From Leishmania donovani (lineage: Eukaryota > Euglenozoa > Kinetoplastea > Trypanosomatida > Trypanosomatidae), in assembly GCF_000227135.1 (NCBI RefSeq), contig NC_018233.1:1-64000 (forward strand): DNA of 64,000 bases, read 5' to 3'. Below, piece after piece: positions 1 through 11,319 of the stretch. The notes under the pieces were generated by a model, which saw nothing but the letters and a program-made list of their open reading frames with translations, made no database searches and had not been told where the DNA came from. Within the stretch, counting starts at the first letter, position 1, and each line of letters begins with the position of its first letter. A program made the position numbers and the translations under genes.

Positions 1-1130
1 CTTATCCTTGGCATACGTTTTCTATGTCTCCGGTTACGTTTTGTGGGGATTTAGAAATGCGGTAGACGCGTTGATGGCGATATTTGGGATAACATCGCTG
101 AAGGAGCATTGGAGCAGGGAGGGAAGAGCAACAGTTGATGGGTATGCTGCAGAGACCGCCTGAATGGCGCGAAGCGATAATACTGTGAAGGCGATACCAG
201 GGAATCAAAAACACACCACGACGTTCACCTCAGGTGACTATTACAGTGAAGGCAGTGCAAAGCAGATGGTTATGAAAAGAGAGACGGGAAGGATGCCGTG
301 GATGGGAAAGAGAAAAGAGGAGCAGAGAGTGCAACACGGATTAATCAAGGGTGCAGACGGCATCTCGTCACGTCAGCTGTACGCCAGCAATGCAGTGCCC
401 GATCGGTGGGTTGGCGAATTGAACTACGCCATAGCTTTGCTAGCGGGGAGGTGATAGGCAAAGAAGGGGTGCGATCTGCAGGCGCGCGGACATGAGGGGT
501 GAAGCGTGCTGTGTGGCCGCTTTGTCACGTCGAGATACGCCGGGGGGAGGGGGGAGACGAAAGGAGGAAAGAGAAGAGAACGCGAGAGTCAGAGGTGAAT
601 GTTTTGATGTCTGGGAAAGGCGATGCCGCCACAGTAACGTACTCCACCTTTCCGTCATTCAAGTGCATGAAAGATGCACACAAACATAGGAAAATACGAA
701 GAAATAGTTTTTACGTGTGCTCGAGTGCATATAAGCGTCGGTCGTGGCTGCACATGCGCGTCGTTGCCTAGCGCGGTTCTCTTTTTGGCCCCCGTTTGCT
801 TCTCGTTGGTTTTGCTTGGTCACTGTTTCAGATGTTTTTTTTGTTCTCGTTTTTTTTTTGACGTTAGTCTCCTCCTCCGACAGCTTCACACCCAAACGCA
901 CACGGAGACACGCACGTCCATCGGCAATCACGTGTTTTGTTGTGGTGAAACGGGGTGGCGGAGTGGCGGAGAGGGGGAAAGAAGGGGTAGGGCAGGGTAG
1001 GCCGGAAGGGGAGGGGGAATAGGGGAGAAAAATACGGAAGCAAAAAAGAAGTCTATCGGTGGGTGTGGGCTGCGGGGAGTGTTGGTGTGCTGCCGGCATG
1101 CCCAGTACAAGCTATGGTGTGGCGATTGCC
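1..1130. other. Intergenic / 3' side of histone H4, no gene seen
   Basis: No supported coding sequence. Short open frames on both strands have low-complexity, proline/serine/arginine-rich translations typical of spacer DNA. T-rich stretches near 830-860 and polypurine runs near 540-600 and 950-1020 are visible. Because genes are on the minus strand, most of this is probably the H4 3' UTR and spacer. Confidence 0.6.
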
Positions 1131-1433
1131 TTACGCATAGCCGTACAGGATGTGGCCTTTCTTGCGCAGCGCGTTCACAACATCGCACGCCGTCACGGTC
1201 TTCTTGCGCGCGTACTCGGTGTAGGCCGTGCTGCAGCGCACAATGTCTTCCAAGTAGGCCTTCAGCACGCGGCGCACCTCTTCGTATACATCGCTCGAGA
1301 TGCGCTTCACGCCACCGCGGCGCGCCATGCGGCGGACGCAGCCGCGAGTGATGCCGCGGATGTTGTCGCGCAGCACCTTCTTCTGGCGCTTCTGACTGCT
1401 CTTGGCATCAGCGGAGCGCTTACCCTTGGCCAT
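1131..1433 (-). CDS. Histone H4
   Basis: Complete 100-residue core histone H4, a nucleosome subunit that pairs with H3 in the nucleus. The start is the ATG at 1431-1433 (minus strand) and the stop a TAA at 1131-1133. The N-terminal tail is lysine-rich and trypanosomatid-like (MAKGKRSADAKSSQKRQKK). It is followed by the histone-fold segments, including VLRDNIRGITRG, the RRMARRGGVKRIS stretch and the typical C-terminal GHILYGYA. The length equals the family norm. As in other trypanosomatids the tail differs from the animal and yeast H4 tail while the fold is conserved. It is the last gene of the minus-strand cluster in this window. A partial second copy at 1734-1854 is judged to be an assembly duplicate. 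Confidence 0.97.
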   Translation of the reverse strand: MAKGKRSADAKSSQKRQKKVLRDNIRGITRGCVRRMARRGGVKRISSDVYEEVRRVLKAYLEDIVRCSTAYTEYARKKTVTACDVVNALRKKGHILYGYA

Positions 1434-1634
1434 GTTTGGATAGTGTTCAGGGGGGTTTGTGGAAAACGGAGTAGTTAGAAGATGAGCGGAGAACGCAGAA
1501 GGAGTCGAAGAGCTGCTGCAGCAAGCAGCGGGAGTCCGTCCAAAAGGAGCGAGTGACGGTTGCGTAAGGGACGGAGGGAGAGAGGGTGAGAGCGAGTGGG
1601 AGAAGAGGCGAACTGGATGGAGGCCATTAGACCT

Positions 1635-1733
1635 NNNNNNNNNNNNNNNNNNNNNNNNNNNNNNNNNNNNNNNNNNNNNNNNNNNNNNNNNNNNNNNNNN
1701 NNNNNNNNNNNNNNNNNNNNNNNNNNNNNNNNN
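1635..1733. other. Assembly gap (99 N) with duplicated flanks
   Basis: Run of 99 N. The 322 bp immediately left (1313-1634) is repeated without visible difference immediately right (1734-2055). Such an identical overlap of contig ends across a fixed-size gap indicates two contigs that should have been merged, not a biological tandem duplication. Confidence 0.9.
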
Positions 1734-1854
1734 CACCGCGGCGCGCCATGCGGCGGACGCAGCCGCGAGTGATGCCGCGGATGTTGTCGCGCAGCACCTT
1801 CTTCTGGCGCTTCTGACTGCTCTTGGCATCAGCGGAGCGCTTACCCTTGGCCAT
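1734..1854 (-). CDS. Partial duplicate of histone H4 (5' end only; likely artefact)
   Basis: Encodes the first 40 residues of H4, starting at an ATG at 1852-1854, and then runs into the N gap. It is the same sequence as the start of the complete H4 gene, and the shared identity continues beyond the gene into the 5' spacer up to 2055, exactly where the left contig ends. Leishmania does carry several H4 genes, so a true second gene is possible, but identity that stops exactly at the gap edges favours an unmerged contig overlap. Confidence 0.6.
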
Positions 1855-2055
1855 GTTTGGATAGTGTTCAGGGGGGTTTGTGGAAAACGGAGTAGTTAGA
1901 AGATGAGCGGAGAACGCAGAAGGAGTCGAAGAGCTGCTGCAGCAAGCAGCGGGAGTCCGTCCAAAAGGAGCGAGTGACGGTTGCGTAAGGGACGGAGGGA
2001 GAGAGGGTGAGAGCGAGTGGGAGAAGAGGCGAACTGGATGGAGGCCATTAGACCT

Positions 2056-2315
2056 GGGTAAGGAGGGCGTGCGAAGTTAGAAGAGCATCGGTGTCAGCAG
2101 CCACAGGCAATGTGGAGAGCGAGCAAGATCACCAGTCGACGCCGTACACCAAGCCAATGTACCTGGGGAGTTGGGCGCAGCGGCTAAGGCAAGAAGAAGG
2201 TACTGCAGTTTTTCCCTCATGCAAGGGAAAAGGCGCCAGAGCCACAGATGTAGGAGTAGGCTGTACATCTGCGGGGACGTTAACACATCTTGCAGGACAA
2301 GTCGATACACACCAG

Positions 2316-2352
<37 letters not shown>

Positions 2353-4033
2353 GTCACGCGAAGATACTCGCGCATGCATGTGCGTTTGTGTGACACAGAC
2401 ACATCGAGAGAGTGTATGAGTGAACGAGTGAGTGAAGCATGAGGAACAGTGAAGATGAAATGCGAAGAACGGAAGAGCTGAGTCAATCGTCAGGAATGTG
2501 TCACACACGCACAGTGAAAGAAACAGAGGGGCACATATATCCAGTAAGAAAGAGTCGTGAGGCTCGAGGCGAGGGAGAAGTGCGCGTGGCGTCGTAGAAG
2601 AGAGGCAACGAAATAGAGAGAGGCAAAGGGAAGAAAGAAAAACGTAGAGCGGATGGCACCGTTCGTTTGATCGTGCGTGCCGTGGTACGTCAGATCGGAC
2701 ATGCGTGAGTCGGTGTGGGGGCACTGAGTGTGAGATATGACGTAGCCTCCACCACCACGCTCATAGGCAGAAACAGAGATGGTTGATGAACGCCGGCACG
2801 ACACTCACGATAAAGGCAGTGATGACTGTAGTGGACAAGGCGGAGCAAGAATAACAAAGAGAGAAGGGTTATCAGGGAACACGCGCACACAAGCACACTC
2901 ATACAACACGGAACACAGCAACAGAAAACGCACACGGAGATGGAAGGGTCACGGAATCATCGGCGAGTGGGAAGAGCATAAAAGACATAAAGAAAAAAGG
3001 CGTTTTGGTAAGATGGATGAGTCGACATCCTTCTTTTTGCTTTCTCGTAGGGGGATGTCGGTAGTGCTGTTGATATAACGAAAATGGGTGGCGCGAAGAA
3101 GTGTTCATGTGGGCAGAGTTGTGGAGGCTATGCTGACGAGAACGCTGGAAAGAAGAGGAGGGCGGTGCAGGCGCTGCCATCCTTGTCGTGCGATGAGAGC
3201 CGAACGTGGGCTGGCACTTGACAGGATGTGTGTATAGGAAGCCCAGACATCCGTGCCTCGGGCTGCTGTGCTCATGTATGAGCATGTATATATGTGTATC
3301 CGAGTGCGCACGGGTTCCGCACTTGTGCATCTCACCGCACGGCACGATCCCAGCAGACACGAGGAAAACAAATGAAAAGCAGATCCTACGCAAGACAGGG
3401 AGAGAGAAGAAGATACAAGAAAAGCTGACGAAGAGCGAGAAGCAGAGATGCTGGTTGCACAGGTAACAGAGTGTAAGAGAGGAAAAGACAGAGCCTCACG
3501 TTGTACCGCCGTAAGCGGCAAAAGGCAGCCATAGAACTGGTGCCACGGAGCGGATTAATAAGCGAAGAAAGAGCGTGAGAACAAGACAGAAATGGAAAGT
3601 GCAATTGAGAGCTGGATAGAAAGTGAGAGAGCAGCGAGGGTCTGCCTACGGGCTCCGTGGCACCGTGACGGCTTTGGCGAACAAGATGTGAGAGTGCATC
3701 ATCTCCTCCCAGAAGGCTGAAAAAAAAAAGAGAGGAAGGTGAAGGGAGCTATGAGACAGTGTATGCGTGCACGCAGACACAGACACACATATACTCACTG
3801 GTGCCACGCCTACATGAAGGGTGTTTGAGGAAAGAAGAGGAAAAGAGCAGCAGCAGAGGAAGCAAAAGAAAAGAGTCTAACCACCAAAAGAGAGATGCAC
3901 ATAGCACTTACTAGCGGTGCCACTTTCTCTTCTGTTGTTGAACACACTGGCGTCATCTCCATCAGAGTGCACGGGGGAGCGCTGCAGGGAAGGTGGTCGG
4001 CTGCAATGCGTGTGGCACCACATCAAGGGGTGG
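2056..4033. other. Intergenic region between LRR gene and H4
   Basis: No supported gene. It contains a T30 homopolymer (2318-2347) and long polypurine stretches on the plus strand (for example 2400-2660 and 3360-3500). These are polypyrimidine tracts on the transcribed minus strand and would serve trans-splicing of H4 and polyadenylation of the LRR mRNA. The open frames here translate to low-complexity Ser/Leu/Cys-rich peptides. Confidence 0.55.
2318..2347. repeat. Poly(T) run, 30 nt
   Basis: Thirty consecutive T on the plus strand, equal to A30 on the transcribed strand. It could be the remains of a retroposon tail or a simple homopolymer in an untranslated region; no adjoining element was recognised. 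Confidence 0.9.
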
Positions 4034-5641
4034 CTAAAAGTCCGTGCCAAGAAACACCTGATGGCTGAGCCGCACGCCGCGCTCCTGGAGAGAGGCGCAC
4101 TCGCGCTCAGAAGCATTGCTCGAGAAACGCGTGCCACCGATGCCGAGGTAGATGAGATGAGAACAAGCCGCCAAGGGGGCCAACGATGTGAGTCCGGTGC
4201 ACACGTGCAGGTGCAGCTTCGTCAGCTGCGGACACTGTGCCACGGCCTCAAGGGCGGCGTCGTTGAAGGCCGTGTCGCAGGCGCCGACCTCCTCGAGTGA
4301 TCCGAGGATACCAAGCGGCGTGAAGTCGCTCACAAGACGACACCCATTGAGCAGGAAGACGCGTAGACTCGACGCGGCGGTGCAGAGAGTTGCTAGGCAC
4401 GTGTCCGTCACCGGCGAGCAAGAGAGGTTAAGCTCCTCCAGCAACGAGAGCCGTGCAAGTGGAGAGAAGTGCTCGATGGCAGGGCAGGCGCTCATGTTAA
4501 GACGTAGCAGCTGGCAGCACCGCGCGACAGCCTCGACACCGGCGTCGTCCATCCACGTGTCCCGCACGTCAAGCATCCGCAGCGTTCGCAGATCCGCTAG
4601 CGGCGTGAAAATGTCGACGACGCGACATGAGGACATGTGCACTTCCTCCAGCTCTGGGAAAGCATGGATACGCTCGAGGTCAGAGTTGCGGAAGCGCGTT
4701 CGGGCCACGTGGAGGTATGTCAAGTCCTCTAGCAGCGCTAGAGGAGAGAAGTCGGTGATGCGGTTGCAGCTATTGAGTGCTAGAAAGAACAGCTGTGGGC
4801 AGCTGCGGCAGAGGTGCAGAAGCTCCGTGTTGTCGAGGCGTGTGTGCGACAAGTCAAGCTGAGAAAGGCGCGTCAGCGCGGTCAAGGGAGCGAAGGAGTC
4901 GATGCCGACGCAACCGCTTAGTGTGAGGGTGTGCACGCGGTGGCAGCTCGACAGTGCCTGCACGACGCCGTTCGTGACACCGGTTCCACTCAGGTCTACT
5001 TCCTCCAACTCTGGCAGGTCGTGCAGGGGGAGATGCTTAACTAGGTAGAAGTCACCAACAACGAGCTTGCGCAGCTTACGGAAGACCGCGTGTAGCTCCT
5101 GTGTCATGACCATGGGTAGCTGGCGAGTGGACTGCAGCACTGTCGTGTTCTTCATGATGAGCTCGCGCAAGTGGACGAGGCGAGAGATGGCGCCGAGGCT
5201 CGAGATGTGATTGTGGCTGTCGCAGCGTGCATTCAGGTTGAGTTTCGTTACTGTGGACGCGCAGAGAGGCACGCGGGCGAGGAGATCCACAGACAGTTCC
5301 AGTGCCGAGCTCAGGCAGAAGTACACGCTGCGGAGAGGGTATGGGTACGGGTCGTCGTCGGCGTTGCAGCGGCTCCGCACCATCCACCACTCCGCATTCT
5401 TCAAGTGCTGCGTGTCAGTTATCACAGAAACGCGCTCCATGAGGGACGGGTCCATGCTCAGCATTGGGGTGTGCGGTGACGCGGCATGGCCATAGCAGTG
5501 CGCAGGGCAGGCGAAGGCAGCGAGCTCCCCCGCAACTCGCCCAGCAGGCGACACGCTTGTGAAGGCGAGGGGGACGGAGGCGGGGTCGAAAAAGTCTGCG
5601 ATCGCGGTCAGCCCCTCCAGAGGCAGTGAGCTAATGGACAT
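4034..5641 (-). CDS. Leucine-rich repeat protein
   Basis: 535 residues from the ATG at 5639-5641, which starts MSISSLPLEGL; in-frame sequence upstream is low-complexity and looks like 5' UTR. The N-terminal ~130 residues are unique. From about residue 140 to the end there are leucine-rich repeats organised as a longer ~46-residue double unit. Each unit has an LxxLDLSxT-like strand, a short helix such as 'LLHLCRSCPQL', and then a second strand ending in a recurring 'F-x-P-L' motif (SFAPL, DFSPL, IFTPL, HFSPL, DFTPL). No signal peptide or membrane segment is obvious, so a soluble protein-protein interaction scaffold is likely. Partners are unknown. Such LRR proteins are common in kinetoplastids. 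Confidence 0.9.
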   Translation of the reverse strand: MSISSLPLEGLTAIADFFDPASVPLAFTSVSPAGRVAGELAAFACPAHCYGHAASPHTPMLSMDPSLMERVSVITDTQHLKNAEWWMVRSRCNADDDPYPYPLRSVYFCLSSALELSVDLLARVPLCASTVTKLNLNARCDSHNHISSLGAISRLVHLRELIMKNTTVLQSTRQLPMVMTQELHAVFRKLRKLVVGDFYLVKHLPLHDLPELEEVDLSGTGVTNGVVQALSSCHRVHTLTLSGCVGIDSFAPLTALTRLSQLDLSHTRLDNTELLHLCRSCPQLFFLALNSCNRITDFSPLALLEDLTYLHVARTRFRNSDLERIHAFPELEEVHMSSCRVVDIFTPLADLRTLRMLDVRDTWMDDAGVEAVARCCQLLRLNMSACPAIEHFSPLARLSLLEELNLSCSPVTDTCLATLCTAASSLRVFLLNGCRLVSDFTPLGILGSLEEVGACDTAFNDAALEAVAQCPQLTKLHLHVCTGLTSLAPLAACSHLIYLGIGGTRFSSNASERECASLQERGVRLSHQVFLGTDF

Positions 5642-6470
5642 GGATGAGGATGAGGGGGGCAGCAACAGCGGTGCTGCTGTTGTGCGTGATACACGTGTGC
5701 AGTAGCGAGGTGCGTCTCTGTGACAGCATGCACAGGGGTACGCGAAAGGAGCTGGTGGTGGGCCAGAGAGAGGAGAGAGACAAAACAGCGGAGGTTGCGG
5801 TGGTATTGGTGCTGAGAAATTGTGGAGGAGCGTCTTGGAAGTTGTGGAAGAGTTTTCGTGAAACAGACAACAATATAAAAGCGTCGTCACGGGCTCGGTT
5901 GTGCACTCCCTCCGCTACGTCAGCGAGAGGAGAGCGACAGGGAGCCTCGCGATGTGGTGAGTGGAGTGCAGGGGATACGGAGACCAGCAAACAGGCGATT
6001 GTTGGCCTTTCGCCCCACGTGAGTGCGATGTTTTTCTTCAGTGCATCATTCCACCATGAGCAGGTCAGCAAGTGCGGACATAGGCAACCGCAGCTCACCT
6101 GTCTCTGTTGCACTGGGGCTAGATCCCTCTCGTCTAGGGCAAGCTGTCCGCCGTCGAATCAGGAGTGGCGTCAAGTGGGATCTACTTGTCCTTCCTCACC
6201 ACAACCACCCGCTTCACATACGTGCGGCGCCATCGGCGCTAGACGAGCCTGGCTGCACTGCAACCTCTCATACAAGCAGGATGCGCGTCGTGTGCTGCTC
6301 CAATGCACGAGGTGGTGACGTCTGTCGTGCGGGTAATGGGTCGCCTGGGTGCACGCCGGATGTGCTCAGGGAGGAAGCTGGCCAACGCCCGGTCAGGAAC
6401 CTCGGATACCCAGCGCCCTATCGTTATGTCCTGTTTTCCCCGTTTTCCCTGGCGCACTTATCAAATTCCC
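5642..6470. other. Spacer with degenerate SIDER-like sequence
   Basis: No gene is supported. The part from about 6033 to 6113 is clearly related to 62077-62157 in the same orientation and so belongs to a dispersed, degenerate repeat. The rest, up to the sharp start of the 564-bp repeat at 6471, may belong to the same old element. Confidence 0.5.
6033..6113 (+). repeat. Degenerate dispersed repeat, copy A (SIDER-like?)
   Basis: Aligns with 62077-62157 over about 80 bp with frequent matches. Shared blocks include TTTCTTCA at the left end and CAGCTCACCTG followed by CTCTGT near the right end. Both copies lie downstream of a minus-strand gene. The position and degeneracy fit Leishmania SIDER retroposon remnants, but the family assignment is inference. 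Confidence 0.5.
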
Positions 6471-7034
6471 TGACGACGTGGGGACACCTCAGCGCGTGGT
6501 GTCTCAATGTCTAGTGATGCCACGCTCTGTGTGGAGAGAAGCCGGAGCAGCCCCTCCTCTTCTTATCCCCTGCTAGTGCCGAGCTACCTGTGGTGGTGAC
6601 AGGGTCAAGTGCCTACAACGGAGGGTGCGATCAGAGCGATGTATCGCTGCTGATGTCGGCGATCAGACCGTGGATGGCGCTGCGCGAGAGCGACCTGCGA
6701 CAGTGAACGCGTCTGCACCAGCCGTAGATTAGGCGGAATGCCAACGTGGCGCGAACGTCTCACACCCGGCCCTCTCGCACTGCCCGCTGGTGTGGGGAGC
6801 CTGGGCCGCCGTGAGGGGGACGCACCAGGGGTGGCGACCGGCGTGATGTGGGAGCGGCTGTGGGGCGACCTGCGGAGCGGGTGGTGGGTAGAGTGTGCTG
6901 CCCAGGCCCTGCTCCAGTAGCGGAGTCGGCGCATGGCTGTAAAACACGCATCTAGGGCTGCTTGGCAGCGCACGATGGGGCCAGTGGCAGGCTGAGGGGG
7001 GAGGGGGTCGTGTGGGGTTGAGTTCGCGTTCTAT
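6471..7034 (-). repeat. 564-bp repeat, inverted copy of 19947-20510
   Basis: The reverse complement of this segment matches 19947-20510 over 564 bp. The matching edges are at TGACGACGTG (left) and CGCGTTCTAT (right), and flanking bases diverge on both sides. A 122-codon open frame on its minus strand (6605-6973) is identical in translation to those at 19449-19817 and 20008-20376. The frame is Arg/Pro/Ser-rich, present only because of the repeat, and not thought to be a gene. The element lies in the long spacer downstream of the WD40 gene. It could be a SIDER-type retroposon or a member of the Leishmania repeated sequences that drive gene amplification. Confidence 0.9.
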
Positions 7035-10000
7035 GGATGAATGCGCAGGTTGGCATATATACAATTATATGGTCAGCCGCGGGCACGATCGTTAGTGCGG
7101 TGCTACAGAAGTGAGCATGACCCCAAGCCTCTTCGGCACAGCGCCAGCGGAGACGTGTCCACCAATACCGTGTGTCGGCAGCCGTACCCTAGGACAGGCT
7201 ATGGCCTCATGGCTGCCTCACAGAGTGAGGCACCAGACCCTGATACAACGGTGAGGTGGCTGGCATCATCAGGGATCCCAGGCAAGAAGGGAATGTATAT
7301 GTATGTGCTTTTGCAGCAGCAGTGCAAATGAGAAAGAGGTTCATGCGCAGAGACACAAGAGAAGAGCAAGCGCAAGCAGTGAAGGTGAAAGAGGATAGGG
7401 GTGCTGTATATGCCACCCGCCGAACATGCCTGATGATAGTGCAACAACAAGAGCAGCAAGGTGTGCTCAGCGGCACGAGCAGCTGGACCGTGGTGCACAC
7501 CCACTGGGTGTTGTATGCACAGGGTGCCGTACGCAGTCGTTGCTGTCGATGACGGCCAGCAGAGGTGAAAGACGCGGTGGCCGGCTGAGTCATGGTGGTT
7601 CTCATCCGGAAGCACGCAATTCGAGGGGGGAATGAGACGAGGGACAGCAGAGAAGCGTTCCACCACCTCCCTCTCTCTCACCTTTTCCTCGCACGACACA
7701 TCCGCTGTGTGTGTGCGCGCAACCAAGTATAGAGAACGTTTTCAAGGGGTCGAGCAATGGTGTGAGTCAATTTTCGTTGCAGTGACTTGTTGGAGAGATT
7801 TGTGTTCGGAAGTGGGTAGAAGACACCAGCAATCAATAAAAAAGAAGCGAGGACGAAAAAAAGCACAGCTCGCAGAAGCACGCATACACATGAACTCACA
7901 CACAAGTGCACGCGCAGAGATAGAGAGAGAGATCGAAATAAACGAGAAAGAGAAACGGCGAAGAGCGACGGCACGAAGGAACCTGAGCAGTCGGAAAAAG
8001 GGTTGATTCCGAGTCAGCTGACAGAAGCGCGCGACAGTGTAAAGGGTTGCTGACAGAAATGGAGTCGTAAGCATCGCGCTCGTGTGTGTGTGTGTGTGTG
8101 TGTGTGTGCCTATCCTCCACTCTTATCTCTCTTTTGCGGTTTTGTATGCTCATCCGTTTTGCTGGCATCCTCCATCAGCGGGGTAGGCGTGGCGGTCGTT
8201 GTCCGTGGCGTTACACGCCAGCTACGGCGAGTAGCTCTTTTCCTTTTTCCAAGCCCCGCTACGTTTGTTTGCCAGTCAGTCGCTGCCGTTGGGCGCCACC
8301 CGTCGGCATAACAAGAGCGACAAGATATAACGTAAAGAAAGAAAACCGCTAAAGAGAGACACACAGAGAGATGCCGACACACGGCAAGACGAGGCCAACA
8401 ACGGCGCCGAGCACTGACGCACGCACGCGTGTGTGCACTTCACATTCCCCCATGATGGAGAAAGCGAAAGAAAGAGAAGAGCGTCACGACGAAACAAAAA
8501 TCGAAAGGAAAGCGGGTAAAGCACAGATCGGCAACACAGCAAGAAAGGACCAGAGAAGGAGGAATGCGTAAGAGGGGCAAATAGAAAGTAGGGGCGATGG
8601 CGATGGCGACGCTTGGCACACACACACACAGAGACACTCGCAGAGAGTGACAAAAAAAAAAGGTCAATCCCAAAAATTTCAGAGGAGGAGGGAGATAAAA
8701 ACAGGATGTAAAGAAGGTATCACAATAGGGAAAGGCAGTAGGAGAGCGTTTTGCGGGTGCCTTTGTAACGTGTTGGTCTGTTTTTTTTTTGTTTGCCTCT
8801 TTCGTTGTGGTGCCTTGTCCGTGGACCCTGCGCGATTCTCGTCTGTGTGTCTGTGCGAGCGTGTGTTGCGTGTGTTTCTTCTGTTTTTTTTATGTTTGTC
8901 CGCTTCTCCTCGGCTCTGCGCGGTCGATCTTCTTGCTTGGGAAACAGCAAATTGGGGGAGGGAGGGGGATGAGACAAAAAAACGAAAAGATAACGACAAT
9001 AAAGAGCATGGAAGGAGAAAGGAAAAAAAGGGGGAACAGCGATACACAAGACGCTCACGATTGTTCTTCATTTTTTGTCATTTTTTTCCTGCACGCGTGC
9101 AAACAGTCTACAGTCACCCGCACAACCAAAATAAAATCAGTAAAAGAAAAGAAAAGAGGTAAGCGAGGAGGCGGCGTAGTGAAAGTGAGAGAGAGAAATA
9201 GCAAGAAGAAAAAAGAGCTGCCTCCGTCCCGTGGATAGAAAAGAAGTGTAGCGAGAAGAAAGGAAGGAGGGGGAGACAAAACAGCAGCAACAGCAACAGC
9301 AACAACATAGAGGGAAGTAGACAAGTTGGGGAAGGAGCATTGTTGCCCCGTTTTTTACGTCCCCCGGTAGTGGCGAGTAAAATGCGCATGTGTGGGGATC
9401 TGTGTGCACAGTGAGGAAGAATTGTGCATGGGTTCTCGGGGTATGAGACGCAAGCTCGTCCTTGAAGAGCACACGGAACGTGTAGCAGCGTGTACACCCA
9501 CGCACATCACGCTCACAATACACACACAGTGTCCAACACTGGCCTACGTGTCAGCATACAAACGCACGTCCACCAACAAACGAAGCGCGCTCACTGACGC
9601 ACATCACACATACACGTGCGCGGCCGTATTTGGAAGTTGGGGGTTCGCCGGCCAGCCGTCCAATAATGATGTCACGCGTGAAAGCAAGGAAGAGCACACG
9701 AGAGGAGAGAGAAGTGGAAGGAAGGAACCACACTCTCTCACGGCGGGAATGCACACCAGCGCGCGCGACAGCAAAACAAACACCTCTAAAAATAAGGGTT
9801 TGTTCATCGGCATTTGAGAATGACGTCTAGACGAGAGAGCGAGAATGAACAGTAAAGAGAAATGCACCAGAAAAAAAGGGCGGCGCCGGTGCATCACGCG
9901 GGTACGGGGATCTGTGGAGTGAGAAAGGCAAGCACGCAAACACAAGATGCTGAAAGAGGGCACAAAAAAAAAAAAACGAAGCTTCAAGAGTAGACAGAAG

Positions 10001-11319
10001 TAAGAAAAGAACCAAACAAACAAAGGAGGGAGAGAGAGAGGCGCGTGGAGGACTGGGGTGACGAGGAAGGTGGAGAAATAGGAAGGAGTAGACGAGAGAG
10101 GGAGGGGGGTGGGTGCTCCACTCCAAAGGAGAGCGGGAAAAAAAAATCACCCTAGAGAGGTAACCAGACTGCGGGTGCCTGTGCGCCGCCCTCCCACCTC
10201 TGTCATTCTCGTCGCGGTGACATCGGCGCGCGCGATCACCTCTCTCTCTCCTTCTCCCTTTTGCCGCTATCGAGCGTTCGTTAGCAATGGAAAGGTGAAA
10301 AAGAGGGAAAGAACAGAGCAAAATCCTTGGCATCGATAAAGAGAATTGAAAAAAGAATAAGAAAAACCGAGAGCGAATCGAGATCGAGTCACGAAGAGCT
10401 GCTGTGCTGGCATCATCAGCCACAGAGAGAGAGAGAGACACAAAGGCATGAGCGAGCAAACTCACACAAACACAGAGAAAAAGACGGGCAAGGCACCGCA
10501 GAAAAGTAAAAGAATGAAAGAAGCAAAAAGGGAGAGGGAGACGAGAGAGAAGTAGCGGGATGGAATGGCTGGACGTGTATAATCTGTTGTATCTCGTCCA
10601 TCCGCCCTCCGATCAGCTTTTTTGTTGTTGTCCTCGTTTCCTTGGAAGCATCACTTAAGAGAGCGCACAAAAGAGAAAAAGCCGGGGGGAGACGGAGTTG
10701 GAGAGGGAGAAGCATTGAAGAGATGCACGCCGAGGTCGCGGGGTAGAGCAGCGAGAGGAGCGGGGTGCGACTGGCCCGCAACAACGGCAGCAAAGGGAGA
10801 AAAAGAGCGAAAGAAAGGACACGGCCAAGTGATATCCTCTGACAGAGGTCGATGCGCTGCGAGCAGGACGTAGAGACACGAAAAGCAAAAAGGACGCAAG
10901 AAAACGAAAAGGGCCGACCAACGGTGGTACTCACGCATTCACGCGCGTGGCACCAAAACTCAATCAGGACTCGGTGGAACTGACGAGAGCGAAGCGAAGA
11001 AAAGGAGAAAAGACAGTAAAGTGCGTGTGTGGGTGTTTGTTTTGCAGTGTCGGTGGAGGGAAGAGGGCGGTAGGTGCGAGCGCTCTCTTCTTGAGATCGT
11101 CTTCAGCCCCGCATGATCTGCACAAAAAAAAATGCGACTGTCTTTGTGCGTGTGCGTATCTGCATGCATGACTGCTGCCAAAAGGAGGAATGGTGTACGA
11201 GTACGGTGCCTGTATCACCTATCATGTGCCTTCCCGCCCACACCTCTTTCTCACTTGCGGCTGGCGCGTGTCCCTCCCGCCAGTGTTCACACTACCACAT
11301 TTTCCGCTGGTGCTCAACT
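7035..11319. other. Long intergenic / WD40 gene 3' UTR region, no gene seen
   Basis: More than 4 kb without a credible coding sequence on either strand. Translations are low-complexity (Ser, Leu, Phe, Cys on one strand; Lys, Arg, Glu on the other). It contains a TG microsatellite at 8082-8108, several poly(T)/poly(A) runs (8783-8792, 9963-9976) and very long polypurine tracts (7860-7990, 8455-8580, 9150-9310, 10020-10130). Confidence 0.55.
8082..8108. repeat. (TG)n microsatellite
   Basis: Uninterrupted alternating GT over 27 nt, a typical trypanosomatid spacer dinucleotide repeat. Confidence 0.9.
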
